Of a stretch of DNA of 64,000 nt, positions 57,104 to 64,000 are shown piece by piece. Every line of letters begins with the position of its first letter. The stretch's first letter is position 1. A program made the translations under genes and the position numbers. The notes below the pieces were generated by a model. The model searched no databases. It saw only the letters and a list, made by a program, of their open reading frames with translations, and had not been told where the DNA came from. This stretch comes from Streptomyces sp. NBC_01233 (GTDB taxonomy: Bacteria > Actinomycetota > Actinomycetes > Streptomycetales > Streptomycetaceae). The stretch lies in NCBI RefSeq assembly GCF_035989305.1, contig NZ_CP108514.1, forward strand, positions 8,846,501 through 8,910,500. The letters are read 5' to 3'.

Positions 57104-58447
57104 CGGCGGGCCTCCTTCCCGGCGGGCTGCAGGGGGGGACGCGTCGTCGGCCGGACAGCGGCCGCGCAGCACGTAGCGCTCGGTGAACGCACCGACCGTC
57201 TCCTGCACGTGCCGGCTCGCGCCCAGCCGGGGCAGCGCCTCGGCGGCGGCCAGGAAACAGGCCGTCGCGGCCGTCCGCAGCTCCGGATCGGCCAGGCCGT
57301 GCCGGGCGGCGGACCGCCACAGCGGATTGCGGGGCGAGGGCCGCGGGCCGTGCGCGTCGGACAGTGCCTTGGTCGCGCGGTACGCGGTCTCGGCGGCCTC
57401 CGGATCGTCGAACAGCGCGTGCACGACGGCCACGGGGACCAGCCAGCCGTCGTCGCCGGGCTGCGCGTCGATCATGCGCAGCTCCAGGTGGCCGCGCGGC
57501 CGCACCGGTGGGAACAGCGTGGTGAGGTGGTACTCCAGGTCCTCGACGGTGGGCGGCCGCAGTGCGGCGCGGCCCGCGGGAGCGGAGTGCGCCGGCTGCT
57601 CGGGGTCGCCGCCCGTGCGCAGCCAGTCGCGGAAGGTCGTGCCGCGCGTGAGCTCCCACCCTTCGCCCTCGTACGCCCGGACGCACATCACCTCGGTGTC
57701 CAGCGCCTGCCGCGTCCACCCGGCCCGCGGCTCCACGTCCAGTGGCGGGGCGAGCGCGCGCCGGCTGTCGATGTCGCTCCAGACCCCCTGGCGGGCACAG
57801 CGCCAGCCGGCGTACGGTCCTTCCTGCGCGGGGGAGTTGGCGAAGGCGGCCACCAGGACCGCGCCCAGCAGGTGGGCGAGCCGCCAGCGCCGGCCGTGGC
57901 CGAGCACGCCCGGCTCCTCGTACCCGGCGTCCACGCAGACCTGTACGGAGGCGGAGGCGCACATCATGACGCGCCCGGCCGGACCGGTGCGGTCGAAGTA
58001 GGCCTCCATCGCGTCGTAGCGCGGGCTGTTCAGCAGTCGGCGGTAGGGGCGCCGGGGATCGCGGCCGAGGCCGCGCAGGACCAGTCCGCGGGCCAGCAGG
58101 GCGCCGCGCACGGCGGTGAGGTCGGCCTGCAGGCCGTCCACGCATCCGCTGAGCGAGGCGGCGGGGGCCGAGCTGAGTTCGAGCTGGCCACCGGGTTCGA
58201 CGGTCAGCCGCGAGTTCAGGGACAGCGTGCGGGCGGCGGCGTGCGCGGCCCGCAGCCGCTCGGCGGACAGGGGCCGTTCGGGCCGTTCGGCATCCACGAC
58301 CAGCCATTCGAGCTCGGCGCCGATGAGGCGGGGCGGGCCGGTCTTGAAACAGATGCCGTGGATCAGTTCCTCCGCCTGGGTTTCGGTGAGGGAGGTGGCG
58401 GGGGGTGGGGCGGGCGGATGTGGGTGAGTGGGTGAGTCCTGGGGCAT
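55793..58447 (-). CDS. egtA: Single reading frame EgtA-EgtB (gamma-glutamylcysteine ligase fused to EgtB)
   Basis: From ATG 58447 (GAGGA upstream) the frame runs 884 codons with no stop. Codons 20-430 are the GCS2-type glutamate-cysteine ligase EgtA: RLIGAELEWLVVDAERPERP, TVEPGGQLELSSAPA and MEAYFDRTGPAGRVMMCASA. Also ARQGVWSDIDSRRALAPPL and GHLELRMIDAQPGDDGWLV. EgtB begins at codon 449. Usually these are two proteins. Here the EgtA stop is missing, so a fusion may be made beside free EgtB from the internal start. Fusion versus sequencing error is undecided. Confidence 0.75.
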   Translation of the reverse strand: MPQDSPTHPHPPAPPPATSLTETQAEELIHGICFKTGPPRLIGAELEWLVVDAERPERPLSAERLRAAHAAARTLSLNSRLTVEPGGQLELSSAPAASLSGCVDGLQADLTAVRGALLARGLVLRGLGRDPRRPYRRLLNSPRYDAMEAYFDRTGPAGRVMMCASASVQVCVDAGYEEPGVLGHGRRWRLAHLLGAVLVAAFANSPAQEGPYAGWRCARQGVWSDIDSRRALAPPLDVEPRAGWTRQALDTEVMCVRAYEGEGWELTRGTTFRDWLRTGGDPEQPAHSAPAGRAALRPPTVEDLEYHLTTLFPPVRPRGHLELRMIDAQPGDDGWLVPVAVVHALFDDPEAAETAYRATKALSDAHGPRPSPRNPLWRSAARHGLADPELRTAATACFLAAAEALPRLGASRHVQETVGAFTERYVLRGRCPADDASPPAARREGGPPVTTSHPSREALRERAAAALTAARVRTAGLTDAVSDADLTAQHSPLMSPLVWDLAHIGNQEELWLLRNVAGRESMRPGIDPLYDAFEHPRAERPKLPLLGPEEARRYTAEVRGRVFDLLERTPLEGSALLDDGFAFGMIAQHEQQHDETMLITHQLRRGAPVLAAPDPDAPYDPPLVAEVLVPAGPFTMGTSTEPWSLDNERPAHVRDTAPFWIDTVPVTNAAYLAFIADGGYGDPRWWAAPGWQQIREHSIEAPLFWHREAGQWLRRRFGVTEPVPEDEPVLHVSWYEADAYARWAGRRLPTEAEWEKAARFDPATGRSARYPWGDADPTAALANLGQRHLRPARAGSYPAGASPLGVRQLIGDVWEWTASDFLPYPGFRAFPYREYSEVFFGPEHKVLRGGSFAVDPVACRGTFRNWDLPVRRQIFSGFRTARDV
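57111..57117 (-). promoter_or_regulatory. Strong internal ribosome site for egtB
   Basis: AAGGAGG on the minus strand, seven bases before GTG 57103. Its strength argues that EgtB is translated separately even though the upstream frame is open. Confidence 0.8.
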
Positions 58448-58553
58448 ACCGGGTCCTCGTCTCCTGTCGTCGGCCGTGACTTCACCCGTGCCTACCCCTC
58501 CCTGGGGCACAAATTCCTTTGCCGCCGGTGGCCGGGGGGCAGAGGATGGCGGC

Positions 58554-59405
58554 GTGAGCAGCAGATTGCGCGAGATCGCGCGGGAGAACGCGGAGATCCT
58601 GGCGGCCGGTGGCTACCGGACGGGGTCGGGACGGCAGGTCGCCCTCGCCGCCGCCCTGGCGGACGCCAAGGCCGGAACCAGGATATATGGACCAAACCAG
58701 GTCGTTCCAGACGGAGAGATCGTCCGTGGAGGCGGGCCGACGGCCGTCGAGGTCACGGGTGAGAGCACCACGGTCGCGGCCCGCAGGCTCGCAACGGGCG
58801 GACCGGAGGCCGCGGCAGGCCCGGACGAGGCCCCCGTGGCGGCCCTGAACTTCGCCTCGGCCCGTAATCCCGGGGGCGGTTACGTCCGCGGGGCCAAGGC
58901 CCAGGAGGAGGCGCTGTGCCGCGCCTCGGCCCTCTACGAGACGCTGCTGGAGGCCCCGGAGTACTACGAGGTCCACCGCGCGGAGCGCAGCACCTTCTAC
59001 ACCGACCGGGTGATTCACTCGCCCGGGGTGCCCGTCTTCCGCGACGACCGGGGCGAACTGCTGGAGACCCCGTTCCGGGTCGGCTTCCTCACCTCTCCCG
59101 CCCCGAACGCGGGCACGATCCGGCGCCAGGAGCCGCAGCGGGTGGCCGAGATCCCCGGGGCGCTGGTCCGGCGGGCGGAGCTCGTGCTGGAAGTGGCGGC
59201 GCTGCACGGTTATCGGCGGCTGGTGCTGGGGGCGTGGGGCTGCGGGGTGTTCCAGAACGACCCGGCGGATGTGGCCGAGGCCTTCCGGGGGCTGCTGGCG
59301 GGCCGGTTCGCGGGGGTCTTCGAGCGGGTGGTGTTCGGGGTGCTCGACCGCAAGCCCGAGACGCGTGAGGCGTTCGAGCGGGCCTTCGCCGGATTCGGGG
59401 CCTGA
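58554..59405 (+). CDS. Microbial-type PARG (TIGR02452) ADP-ribose glycohydrolase
   Basis: 283 residues from GTG 58554. Macrodomain-like with the bacterial PARG signature: GGG at 107-109, seven residues, then QEE at 117-119 (NPGGGYVRGAKAQEEALCR). Also FLTSPAPNAGTI and VLGAWGCGVFQNDPADVAEA. It should remove ADP-ribose polymers or units from proteins. Divergent from egtA with about 105 bp between starts. No ADP-ribosyltransferase gene is near. Confidence 0.92.
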   Translation: MSSRLREIARENAEILAAGGYRTGSGRQVALAAALADAKAGTRIYGPNQVVPDGEIVRGGGPTAVEVTGESTTVAARRLATGGPEAAAGPDEAPVAALNFASARNPGGGYVRGAKAQEEALCRASALYETLLEAPEYYEVHRAERSTFYTDRVIHSPGVPVFRDDRGELLETPFRVGFLTSPAPNAGTIRRQEPQRVAEIPGALVRRAELVLEVAALHGYRRLVLGAWGCGVFQNDPADVAEAFRGLLAGRFAGVFERVVFGVLDRKPETREAFERAFAGFGA

Positions 59406-59429
59406 GGACGGGACGCCGGGGCCCGGGTG

Positions 59430-59495
59430 ACCGAGGCCGTCCCGTGCCTGTCCGTCCCGTGCCCGGCCGTCCCGGGCCTGTCCGCCCTGCGCCCG
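59430..59495. repeat. Imperfect CCGTCCCG(TG/GG)CCTG repeats
   Basis: Short tandem repeats between the convergent PARG and PemK-like genes; non-coding low-complexity sequence. Confidence 0.55.
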
Positions 59496-59506
59496 TCAGT
59501 CCCGGG

Positions 59507-59971
59507 CTACGTCCAGCCGTAGCGCTCGCGCAGCCGGTCGACGACCAGCCCGAAGCGTCCGTGCTCCAGCGCGCAGGCCTCGCGCCGCATTCCCGACTCG
59601 TGCACCCGGAGCACCCGGTCGACGTCCACCCAGGACTCCCGGCCCGCGCCGTCCCACGGGCCGGTCCCGATCGGCACCCACTCCCGGTCGTGGTCGTGCC
59701 GCTTGCTGGACAGCCGTACGGCGAGCAGGGTCCGCCCGCCCGCCTCCCGCGCGACGACCAGCACCGGGCGGTCCTTCCCACGACCGTCGTTCTCCTCGAA
59801 GGGGACCCAGGTCCACACGATCTCACCGGGATCGGGGTCCCCGTCGGGGTCGGGCGCGTACTCGGTGCGTACGGGGCCGATGGCGCGGGGATCGGCCTCG
59901 GTGGTCGCCGTGTCCCCGTCGCGGCCGGGCTGGTCGGTGTAGCCGCTGCCGTGATGCGAAAGTGCCGTCAT
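59507..59971 (-). CDS. PemK/MazF-like protein
   Basis: 154 residues. After an acidic 45-residue N-terminus comes GEIVWTWVPFEENDGRGKDR PVLVVAREAG, then LSSKRHDHDREWVPIG and SWVDVDRVLRVHES. This is the PemK/MazF barrel, often an mRNA-cleaving toxin. No antitoxin gene is adjacent, so it may be a solitary domain with another role. The start could be later than ATG 59971. Confidence 0.8.
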   Translation of the reverse strand: MTALSHHGSGYTDQPGRDGDTATTEADPRAIGPVRTEYAPDPDGDPDPGEIVWTWVPFEENDGRGKDRPVLVVAREAGGRTLLAVRLSSKRHDHDREWVPIGTGPWDGAGRESWVDVDRVLRVHESGMRREACALEHGRFGLVVDRLRERYGWT

Positions 59972-60026
59972 CCCGCCGAGATTACCGGGTCGGCAACCGC
60001 GACCCGGTGCAGCCGGGTCCGGCGGT

Positions 60027-60464
60027 TCAGGTCCTGTCCGATTCCCGGTGCGCGCCCGTGCACAGCGCCCAGACGATGAAGAGGTTGACGACGACCAGCA
60101 CCAGCGCCCACCAGGGGTAGTACGGGATCCAGAGGAAGTTGGCGATCGCTCCCAGGCCGGCGACCATGATGCCGAAGTAGCGGCCCCACAGGGCTCCGCC
60201 GAGGACGGCGCATCCGGCGACGACGAGGGCGATGCCCAGAATGAGGTGGACCCAGCCCCAGCCGGTCAGGCTGAACTCGAACACGTAGTGGCGCGTTACG
60301 ACGAACAGGTCGTCGCTGGCGACGGCAGCGATCCCTTCGAGGAACGCCATCGCCCCTCCGAAGACCATCAGCACTCCCGCCAGGAGGGTGGTACCGGACG
60401 TGGGTGCGTGCCAGGGGCGCGGTTGCCCGTGGCCTGCCTGGGGCCTGCTGGCGTCACTGGCCAT
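60027..60464 (-). CDS. DUF7144-type four-helix membrane protein
   Basis: 145 residues from ATG 60464 (AAGGAG upstream). Four hydrophobic helices: TTLLAGVLMVFGGAMAFLEG, WVHLILGIALVVAGCAVLGG, FGIMVAGLGAIANFLWI and WWALVLVVVNLFIVWALC. A small actinomycete membrane family of unknown function. Confidence 0.85.
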   Translation of the reverse strand: MASDASRPQAGHGQPRPWHAPTSGTTLLAGVLMVFGGAMAFLEGIAAVASDDLFVVTRHYVFEFSLTGWGWVHLILGIALVVAGCAVLGGALWGRYFGIMVAGLGAIANFLWIPYYPWWALVLVVVNLFIVWALCTGAHRESDRT

Positions 60465-60591
60465 TTCGATCTCCTTGGGTGCAGGGCCGGCCGAGTGGCC
60501 GGACCGGCGAGATCCCCCCGTACAGCGTGTCACGGAGGCTCACCGTCGGCACTCCGGCCCCCGGCCCCCCTCACACGCCGGCCCGCGGCCC

Positions 60592-62001
60592 TCACACGCC
60601 GGCCCGCACCGGATCCGGCCGCCGCGCGGCCCAGCCCCGCGCCGCCTCCACCTGCGCGGCCAGCGCCAGCAACAGCGGCTCCGAGTCCGCCGGACCCAGC
60701 AACTGGGCGCCCATCGGCAGCCCCTCGCCCGTGAACCCCGCCGGGACGTTCACCCCCGGCCACCCCAGGACGTTCCACGTCCAGGCGTACGGGCAGGCGG
60801 CTATCATCGCCCGGTCCGTGGCCATGGCCCCCAGTCCCGCCAGTGCTCCGATGCGCAGCGGCGGTGTGGCCGTCGTGGGGGTCAGCACCACGTCGAAACG
60901 GCCGAAGATCTCGCCGACCCTGTGCCGCAGCGCCGCCTCCGCCCGGCGGGAGATCCGCAGGGCGAGCCCGCCCAGGATCCGGCCGGTCCGTACCGCCTCG
61001 TGCGTGCGCGGGTCCAGCAGTGCCGGATCCGGCACCCGCGCCGCCCAGTCCCGTACGCCGCTGGTCGCGCGGGGTACGAAGGTCAGGCCGATCGGACCGT
61101 AGCGCGGGTCCTCCGGGACCACCTCGTGCCCCAGCGACTCCAGCAGCCCGGCCAGCCGCTCCACCGCGGAACGCACCTGCGGGTCCAAGGACTTGGGCGT
61201 GGCCGTGAAGGGCATCCCGAAGGAGAGGGCGATCCGCAGCCGGCGCGGGGTGCGCCGGGCCGCCTCGACCGCCGAGATGCGGGCTGGGCGGTGCAGGTCC
61301 TCGGGGTGCGGGCCGCTCGCGGCGTCCAGCAGGAGGGCCGCGTCGGCGACGGTGCGGGCCAGTACGCCGTTGACCGTGAGTCCGTGGAAGGACTCCGGCT
61401 CCGGCCAGGTGGAGATGCGCCCGCGCTGTGGTTTCACGCCGACCAGGTGGGTCCAGGCCGCGGGGATCCGGACCGAACCGGCTCCGTCCGAGCCCAGCGC
61501 CGCCGGGACCAGGCCCGCTGCCACGGCCGCTGCTGAGCCGCCCGAGGAGCCGCCGGGCGAGTAGGCCGGGTTCCACGGATTGCGGGTCTCGCCGAAGGCC
61601 TCGCCCTCGGTGAAGGGCCACTGCCCGAGCTCCGGCGTCTGGGTCTTGCCGACGATGACCGCACCGGCCGCGCGCAGCCTCCGTACCGCCTCGCTGTCGG
61701 CGGTCTTCGGCGCGAAGGCCCCGGCGCAGCCGAAGGCGGTCGGCTCCCCGGTCACGTCCATGTCGTCCTTGACCGCGAGCGGTACGCCCAGCAGCGGCAG
61801 CCGCTCGCCCGCGGCCAGCCGCCGGTCCGCCGCGTCCGCCTCGGCGAGCGCGGCGTCGGCGCGTACGGTCCGGAAGGCGTTCAGCTCCGGCTGCGCCGCC
61901 GCGATCCGGCGCAGCGCCTGCTCGGTCAACTGCCGTGCGGACACGCTGCCTTCGGCGAGTGCGGCGGCCATCTCGACCAGGCCTGCTGAAGAATCCGACA
62001 T
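60592..62001 (-). CDS. Amidase (amidase signature family)
   Basis: 469 residues. Catalytic Lys in LGVPLAVKDDMDVTG, the Ser-cis-Ser loop in YSPGGSSGGSAAAVAAGLVP and SDGAGSVRIPAAWTHLVGVK. It hydrolyses an amide bond; physiological substrate unknown. The start region has a palindromic operator candidate between its predicted -35 and -10. Confidence 0.92.
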   Translation of the reverse strand: MSDSSAGLVEMAAALAEGSVSARQLTEQALRRIAAAQPELNAFRTVRADAALAEADAADRRLAAGERLPLLGVPLAVKDDMDVTGEPTAFGCAGAFAPKTADSEAVRRLRAAGAVIVGKTQTPELGQWPFTEGEAFGETRNPWNPAYSPGGSSGGSAAAVAAGLVPAALGSDGAGSVRIPAAWTHLVGVKPQRGRISTWPEPESFHGLTVNGVLARTVADAALLLDAASGPHPEDLHRPARISAVEAARRTPRRLRIALSFGMPFTATPKSLDPQVRSAVERLAGLLESLGHEVVPEDPRYGPIGLTFVPRATSGVRDWAARVPDPALLDPRTHEAVRTGRILGGLALRISRRAEAALRHRVGEIFGRFDVVLTPTTATPPLRIGALAGLGAMATDRAMIAACPYAWTWNVLGWPGVNVPAGFTGEGLPMGAQLLGPADSEPLLLALAAQVEAARGWAARRPDPVRAGV

Positions 62002-62016
62002 CGCGAACCACTCCCC

Positions 62017-62044
62017 CTATTACCGTTCGGTAGGAAGACGGTAA
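62017..62044 (-). promoter_or_regulatory. Amidase promoter with TACCG-TT-CGGTA operator
   Basis: Minus strand TTACCG (62044-62039), 16-nt spacer, TAATAG (62022-62017). The spacer holds the 12-bp palindrome at 62021-62032, typical of TetR-family sites. The -10 is so close to the ATG at 62001 that the message would be nearly leaderless. Confidence 0.5.
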
Positions 62045-62101
62045 GGGGGACCTGCCGCGAGCGACTACCCGTGAAGGCACCGACGTTGGTGACGGGGCCG
62101 G

Positions 62102-62770
62102 TCAGAGCAGCGACGAGACGTCCTCCCCCCAGGAGGAGAGCGTGTCGACGGCACGCCAGCGGTGCGGACCGTCGCCGAAGGCCGCGGCGAGGACCTGGTC
62201 ACGGTGGGCGGGGCCCCGGTCGGCCAGGACGGGCAGGCGGAGCAGCGGCAGGAGCGCGCCGAGGGCCGCCTCGCGTATGTCGGTGGAGCCGGAAGCGAGG
62301 AAAGGGCGCACGGCCTCGTAGAACTCCGGCGCGAGGTCGAGGAACGCGTCGAGGTCCTCCTCGTCGCCGTAGGGCCGCCCCTGCTGGGCCATCGCGTCGA
62401 CGACCGAGTCCCCCAGCCAGGCCATCAGGCCGGCGCGCAGCGGGAACGGGGTCTGCGGACCCAGGTCGTACACCTCGTGGACGCTGCGGTCGGTGACCTG
62501 CGCCAGGGTCCGCGGGTCACCCAGGATTGCGGCGACGTACCGTGCCGCGGGAGCCGTGGCGGTGTAGAAGACGTTCCCGCAGATGAGGGCTTCAGCCAGG
62601 TCCCGGAAGGCGGAGCCCTGGACGCGCGGGTCGTCGTCCAGCAGTTCCCGCAGGATCACGGGCGTCTCCGGTGCCACGTCCGGGCAGCAGTGCTCCACCG
62701 CGTTCCAGTCCGTCCGCAGCAGTAGGGTCCCCGGGTCCACCCGGCCGTCGAGTTCGGCGTCATCGTTCAT
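62102..62770 (-). CDS. Unknown soluble protein, helical repeats
   Basis: 222 residues from ATG 62770 (MNDDAELDGRVDPGTLLLRT). Helical, HEAT-like stretches include LRELLDDDPRVQGSAFRDLA and FLASGSTDIREAALGALLPL. Looks like an immunity- or adaptor-type repeat protein, but no partner gene is nearby. Function not recognised. Confidence 0.7.
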   Translation of the reverse strand: MNDDAELDGRVDPGTLLLRTDWNAVEHCCPDVAPETPVILRELLDDDPRVQGSAFRDLAEALICGNVFYTATAPAARYVAAILGDPRTLAQVTDRSVHEVYDLGPQTPFPLRAGLMAWLGDSVVDAMAQQGRPYGDEEDLDAFLDLAPEFYEAVRPFLASGSTDIREAALGALLPLLRLPVLADRGPAHRDQVLAAAFGDGPHRWRAVDTLSSWGEDVSSLL

Positions 62771-62844
62771 CGCACCAGTCTCGCAAGCGCCTCTGACACA
62801 GGGCGGTCCCCGCCACCGGCGAAGACCGCCCGGTGCCGGCGGTC

Positions 62845-63540
62845 CTAGATCCACCCCTCCAACGAGGCCATGAACCCGTCGAAGTCGTCCCGGTGGATGG
62901 TGTGTCCGGCCCCGGCGACCGAACGCACCTGGAAACCGCGGCTCTTGAGCAGCTGCGCCCGCTCCTGTGAGATCAACTGGCTGGGATCGGCGAGCTGCAC
63001 CAGCGACGGGACCACCGGTGCGGCCGGCATCAGGTCGGCGCCGAGCAGCGGGGCGAGGCTCAGGGCCGTCTGCTCGTCCCACAGCGCCAGGGTCGCCAGT
63101 TCGATGTCGACGTCCACGTCCTCCCAGCGCGGACTCATCACCCGGATCTCCTCCCTGGTAGCCGTCTTGAACCGGGCTAGCATCTCCGGTCCGAAGCCCT
63201 CCTCGGGAGCGGCCAGGTGCCAGCCGGGGTCGGAGTACACCGCCCGCCGCGGCTTCAGCCGGTCCACCGCGAGCGACAGGGTCAGGCCGCCGAGCGAGTG
63301 GCCGATGGCGAGCTCGGCACCGGCCGGCAGCGTCTCGACCACGTCGTCCGCGTACAGCTCCGGGCTGTACGCGCCGCGGCCGCTGGCTCCGTGGCCCCGC
63401 AGGTCCACGGCGATGACGCGGTAGCCGTGGTCGGCGAGGGCGGGGCCGACCCGGCGCCACGTCCGGTGGTCGGCCATGATGCCGTGGATCAGGAGGGCGA
63501 CGCGGTCGCCCTCGCCCCAGGTGTGGGTGTGCAGCTGCAC
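62845..63540 (-). CDS. Alpha/beta hydrolase
   Basis: 231 residues from GTG 63540 (GAAAGG upstream). Oxyanion region VALLIHGIMADHRTWRRVGP, DLRGHGASGRGAYSPELYAD, nucleophile Ser in AIGHSLGGLTLSLA and His in VAGAGHTIHRDD. Typical esterase/lipase-like fold; substrate unknown. Lies 123 bp downstream of the MFS gene end on the same strand. Confidence 0.9.
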   Translation of the reverse strand: MQLHTHTWGEGDRVALLIHGIMADHRTWRRVGPALADHGYRVIAVDLRGHGASGRGAYSPELYADDVVETLPAGAELAIGHSLGGLTLSLAVDRLKPRRAVYSDPGWHLAAPEEGFGPEMLARFKTATREEIRVMSPRWEDVDVDIELATLALWDEQTALSLAPLLGADLMPAAPVVPSLVQLADPSQLISQERAQLLKSRGFQVRSVAGAGHTIHRDDFDGFMASLEGWI

Positions 63541-63663
63541 GGCGGTGCCTTTCTCGGTGGTGTGAACGGTGGTCCGGGAGCGGCGAATTCCGGTCGGAGG
63601 TACGGACCAGAGACGCGGATCAACGGTGCGGATCAATGGTGTGGATCAACGGTGCGTTCGAGG

Positions 63664-64000
63664 TCAGCGCACGCTGCGGATCGGCTTCACCGCCAGCGCC
63701 CCCGCCACCGCCAGCACCGCCGCCACGACGAACAGCGCGGTGTATCCGCCGCTGAGCGAGACGATCACCGAGGCGATGAACGGCGCGACGATCTGCGGCC
63801 CGGCGTTGGCGATGTTGAGCACGCCCATGTCGCGGGCCGCGTCCTCGGCCTTGGGGAGCACCATCGTCACGAGCGCGGTGTCCACCGCCATGTAGCAGCC
63901 GAACGCCAGCCCGTTGACCACGGAGAAGGCCAGCATCGCGGTCCAGCTGGTCGAAACGGCCGGGATGACGAGCGCGACGGCCGACAGCAGTGCGGAGGCG
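63664..64000 (-). CDS. MFS transporter, C-terminal part (runs off the window)
   Basis: About 112 C-terminal residues: MLAFSVVNGLAFGCYMAVDT, LVTMVLPKAEDAARDMGVLN, APQ-like NAGPQIVAPFIAS, then YTALFVVAAVLAVAGALAV and KPIRSVR. The DxAxDMG loop and last helices fit sugar/MFS transporters. The start lies past position 64000. Confidence 0.85.
   Translation of the reverse strand, partial: ASALLSAVALVIPAVSTSWTAMLAFSVVNGLAFGCYMAVDTALVTMVLPKAEDAARDMGVLNIANAGPQIVAPFIASVIVSLSGGYTALFVVAAVLAVAGALAVKPIRSVR

Noticed and set aside
55916..58435. Long plus-strand open frame (839 codons) opposite the egt genes
   Set aside because: It is the mirror of egtA-egtB; no motif, and the codon pattern is that of the antisense strand of GC-rich genes.

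Overview
The window is chromosomal DNA of a Streptomyces-type actinomycete. The base composition is very GC-rich and coding third positions are almost all G or C. Many genes start with GTG and have GGAGG-like ribosome binding sites. Typical actinomycete families are present: an Rpf-like wall hydrolase, SpoIIE-type phosphatases, LysX, a class F sortase, ergothioneine genes and PARG/TIGR02452. I found no rRNA, tRNA, CRISPR array or intact mobile element. About 60 genes are supported, with several broken ones.

Layout. 1-13.5 kb: 5' part of gnd, a secreted LysM/M23 wall hydrolase, a DMT transporter, an unusual zinc-ribbon SDR, a degenerate HD protein, a 58-aa small protein closed by a strong terminator, an epimerase, and the minus-strand unit yndJ-DUF1990-lipase maturation factor. 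That unit has a promoter flanked by two perfect TTGAACNNGTTCAA palindromes. A DUF6777 lipoprotein and a PAS-GAF-SpoIIE-HATPase protein follow. 13.5-15.4 kb: a VOC protein between an SDR remnant and an IS5-type transposase remnant. 15.4-24.6 kb: a conserved unknown, an Fpg/Nei glycosylase, an ECF sigma factor with no anti-sigma neighbour, a CapA-like lipoprotein, a decayed universal stress protein and lysX.

24.7-29.6 kb is a cell-surface block: polysaccharide deacetylase, class F sortase, two similarly built secreted/anchored proteins, a DUF4239 membrane protein and a proline-rich protein. 29.9-33.0 kb: a SAM methyltransferase overlapping a PAS-GGDEF-EAL c-di-GMP enzyme. 33.0-35.0 kb: a divergent FAD monooxygenase/TetR pair with a clear operator. 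35.1-39.5 kb: LysR divergent from sdhCAB. 39.7-44.0 kb: a phosphatase, a nuclease-like secreted protein and a UvrA-like ABC ATPase.

44.0-48.8 kb is a decaying stretch. It holds a frameshifted and truncated SpoIIE phosphatase, a STAS protein lacking the usual phospho-serine, fused ends of a ClC channel gene and a STAS gene, and an aldo/keto reductase tail. Small secreted and unknown proteins lie between them. 48.9-64 kb: an LLM oxidoreductase, a HAD phosphatase, dodecin and an orphan DasA-like sugar-binding lipoprotein with a dre-like site. Then come an OlsB/OlsA-like ornithine-lipid pair and egtA-egtB-egtC-egtD, with egtA and egtB in one uninterrupted frame. PARG, a PemK-like protein, a DUF7144 membrane protein, an amidase, an unknown protein, a hydrolase and the end of an MFS transporter complete the window.

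The most interesting points are the paired TTGAAC operators, the EgtA-EgtB read-through fusion with an internal start, the zinc-ribbon SDR lacking the YxxxK tyrosine, the sortase neighbourhood with two possible substrates, and the relics of lost partner-switching and channel genes.
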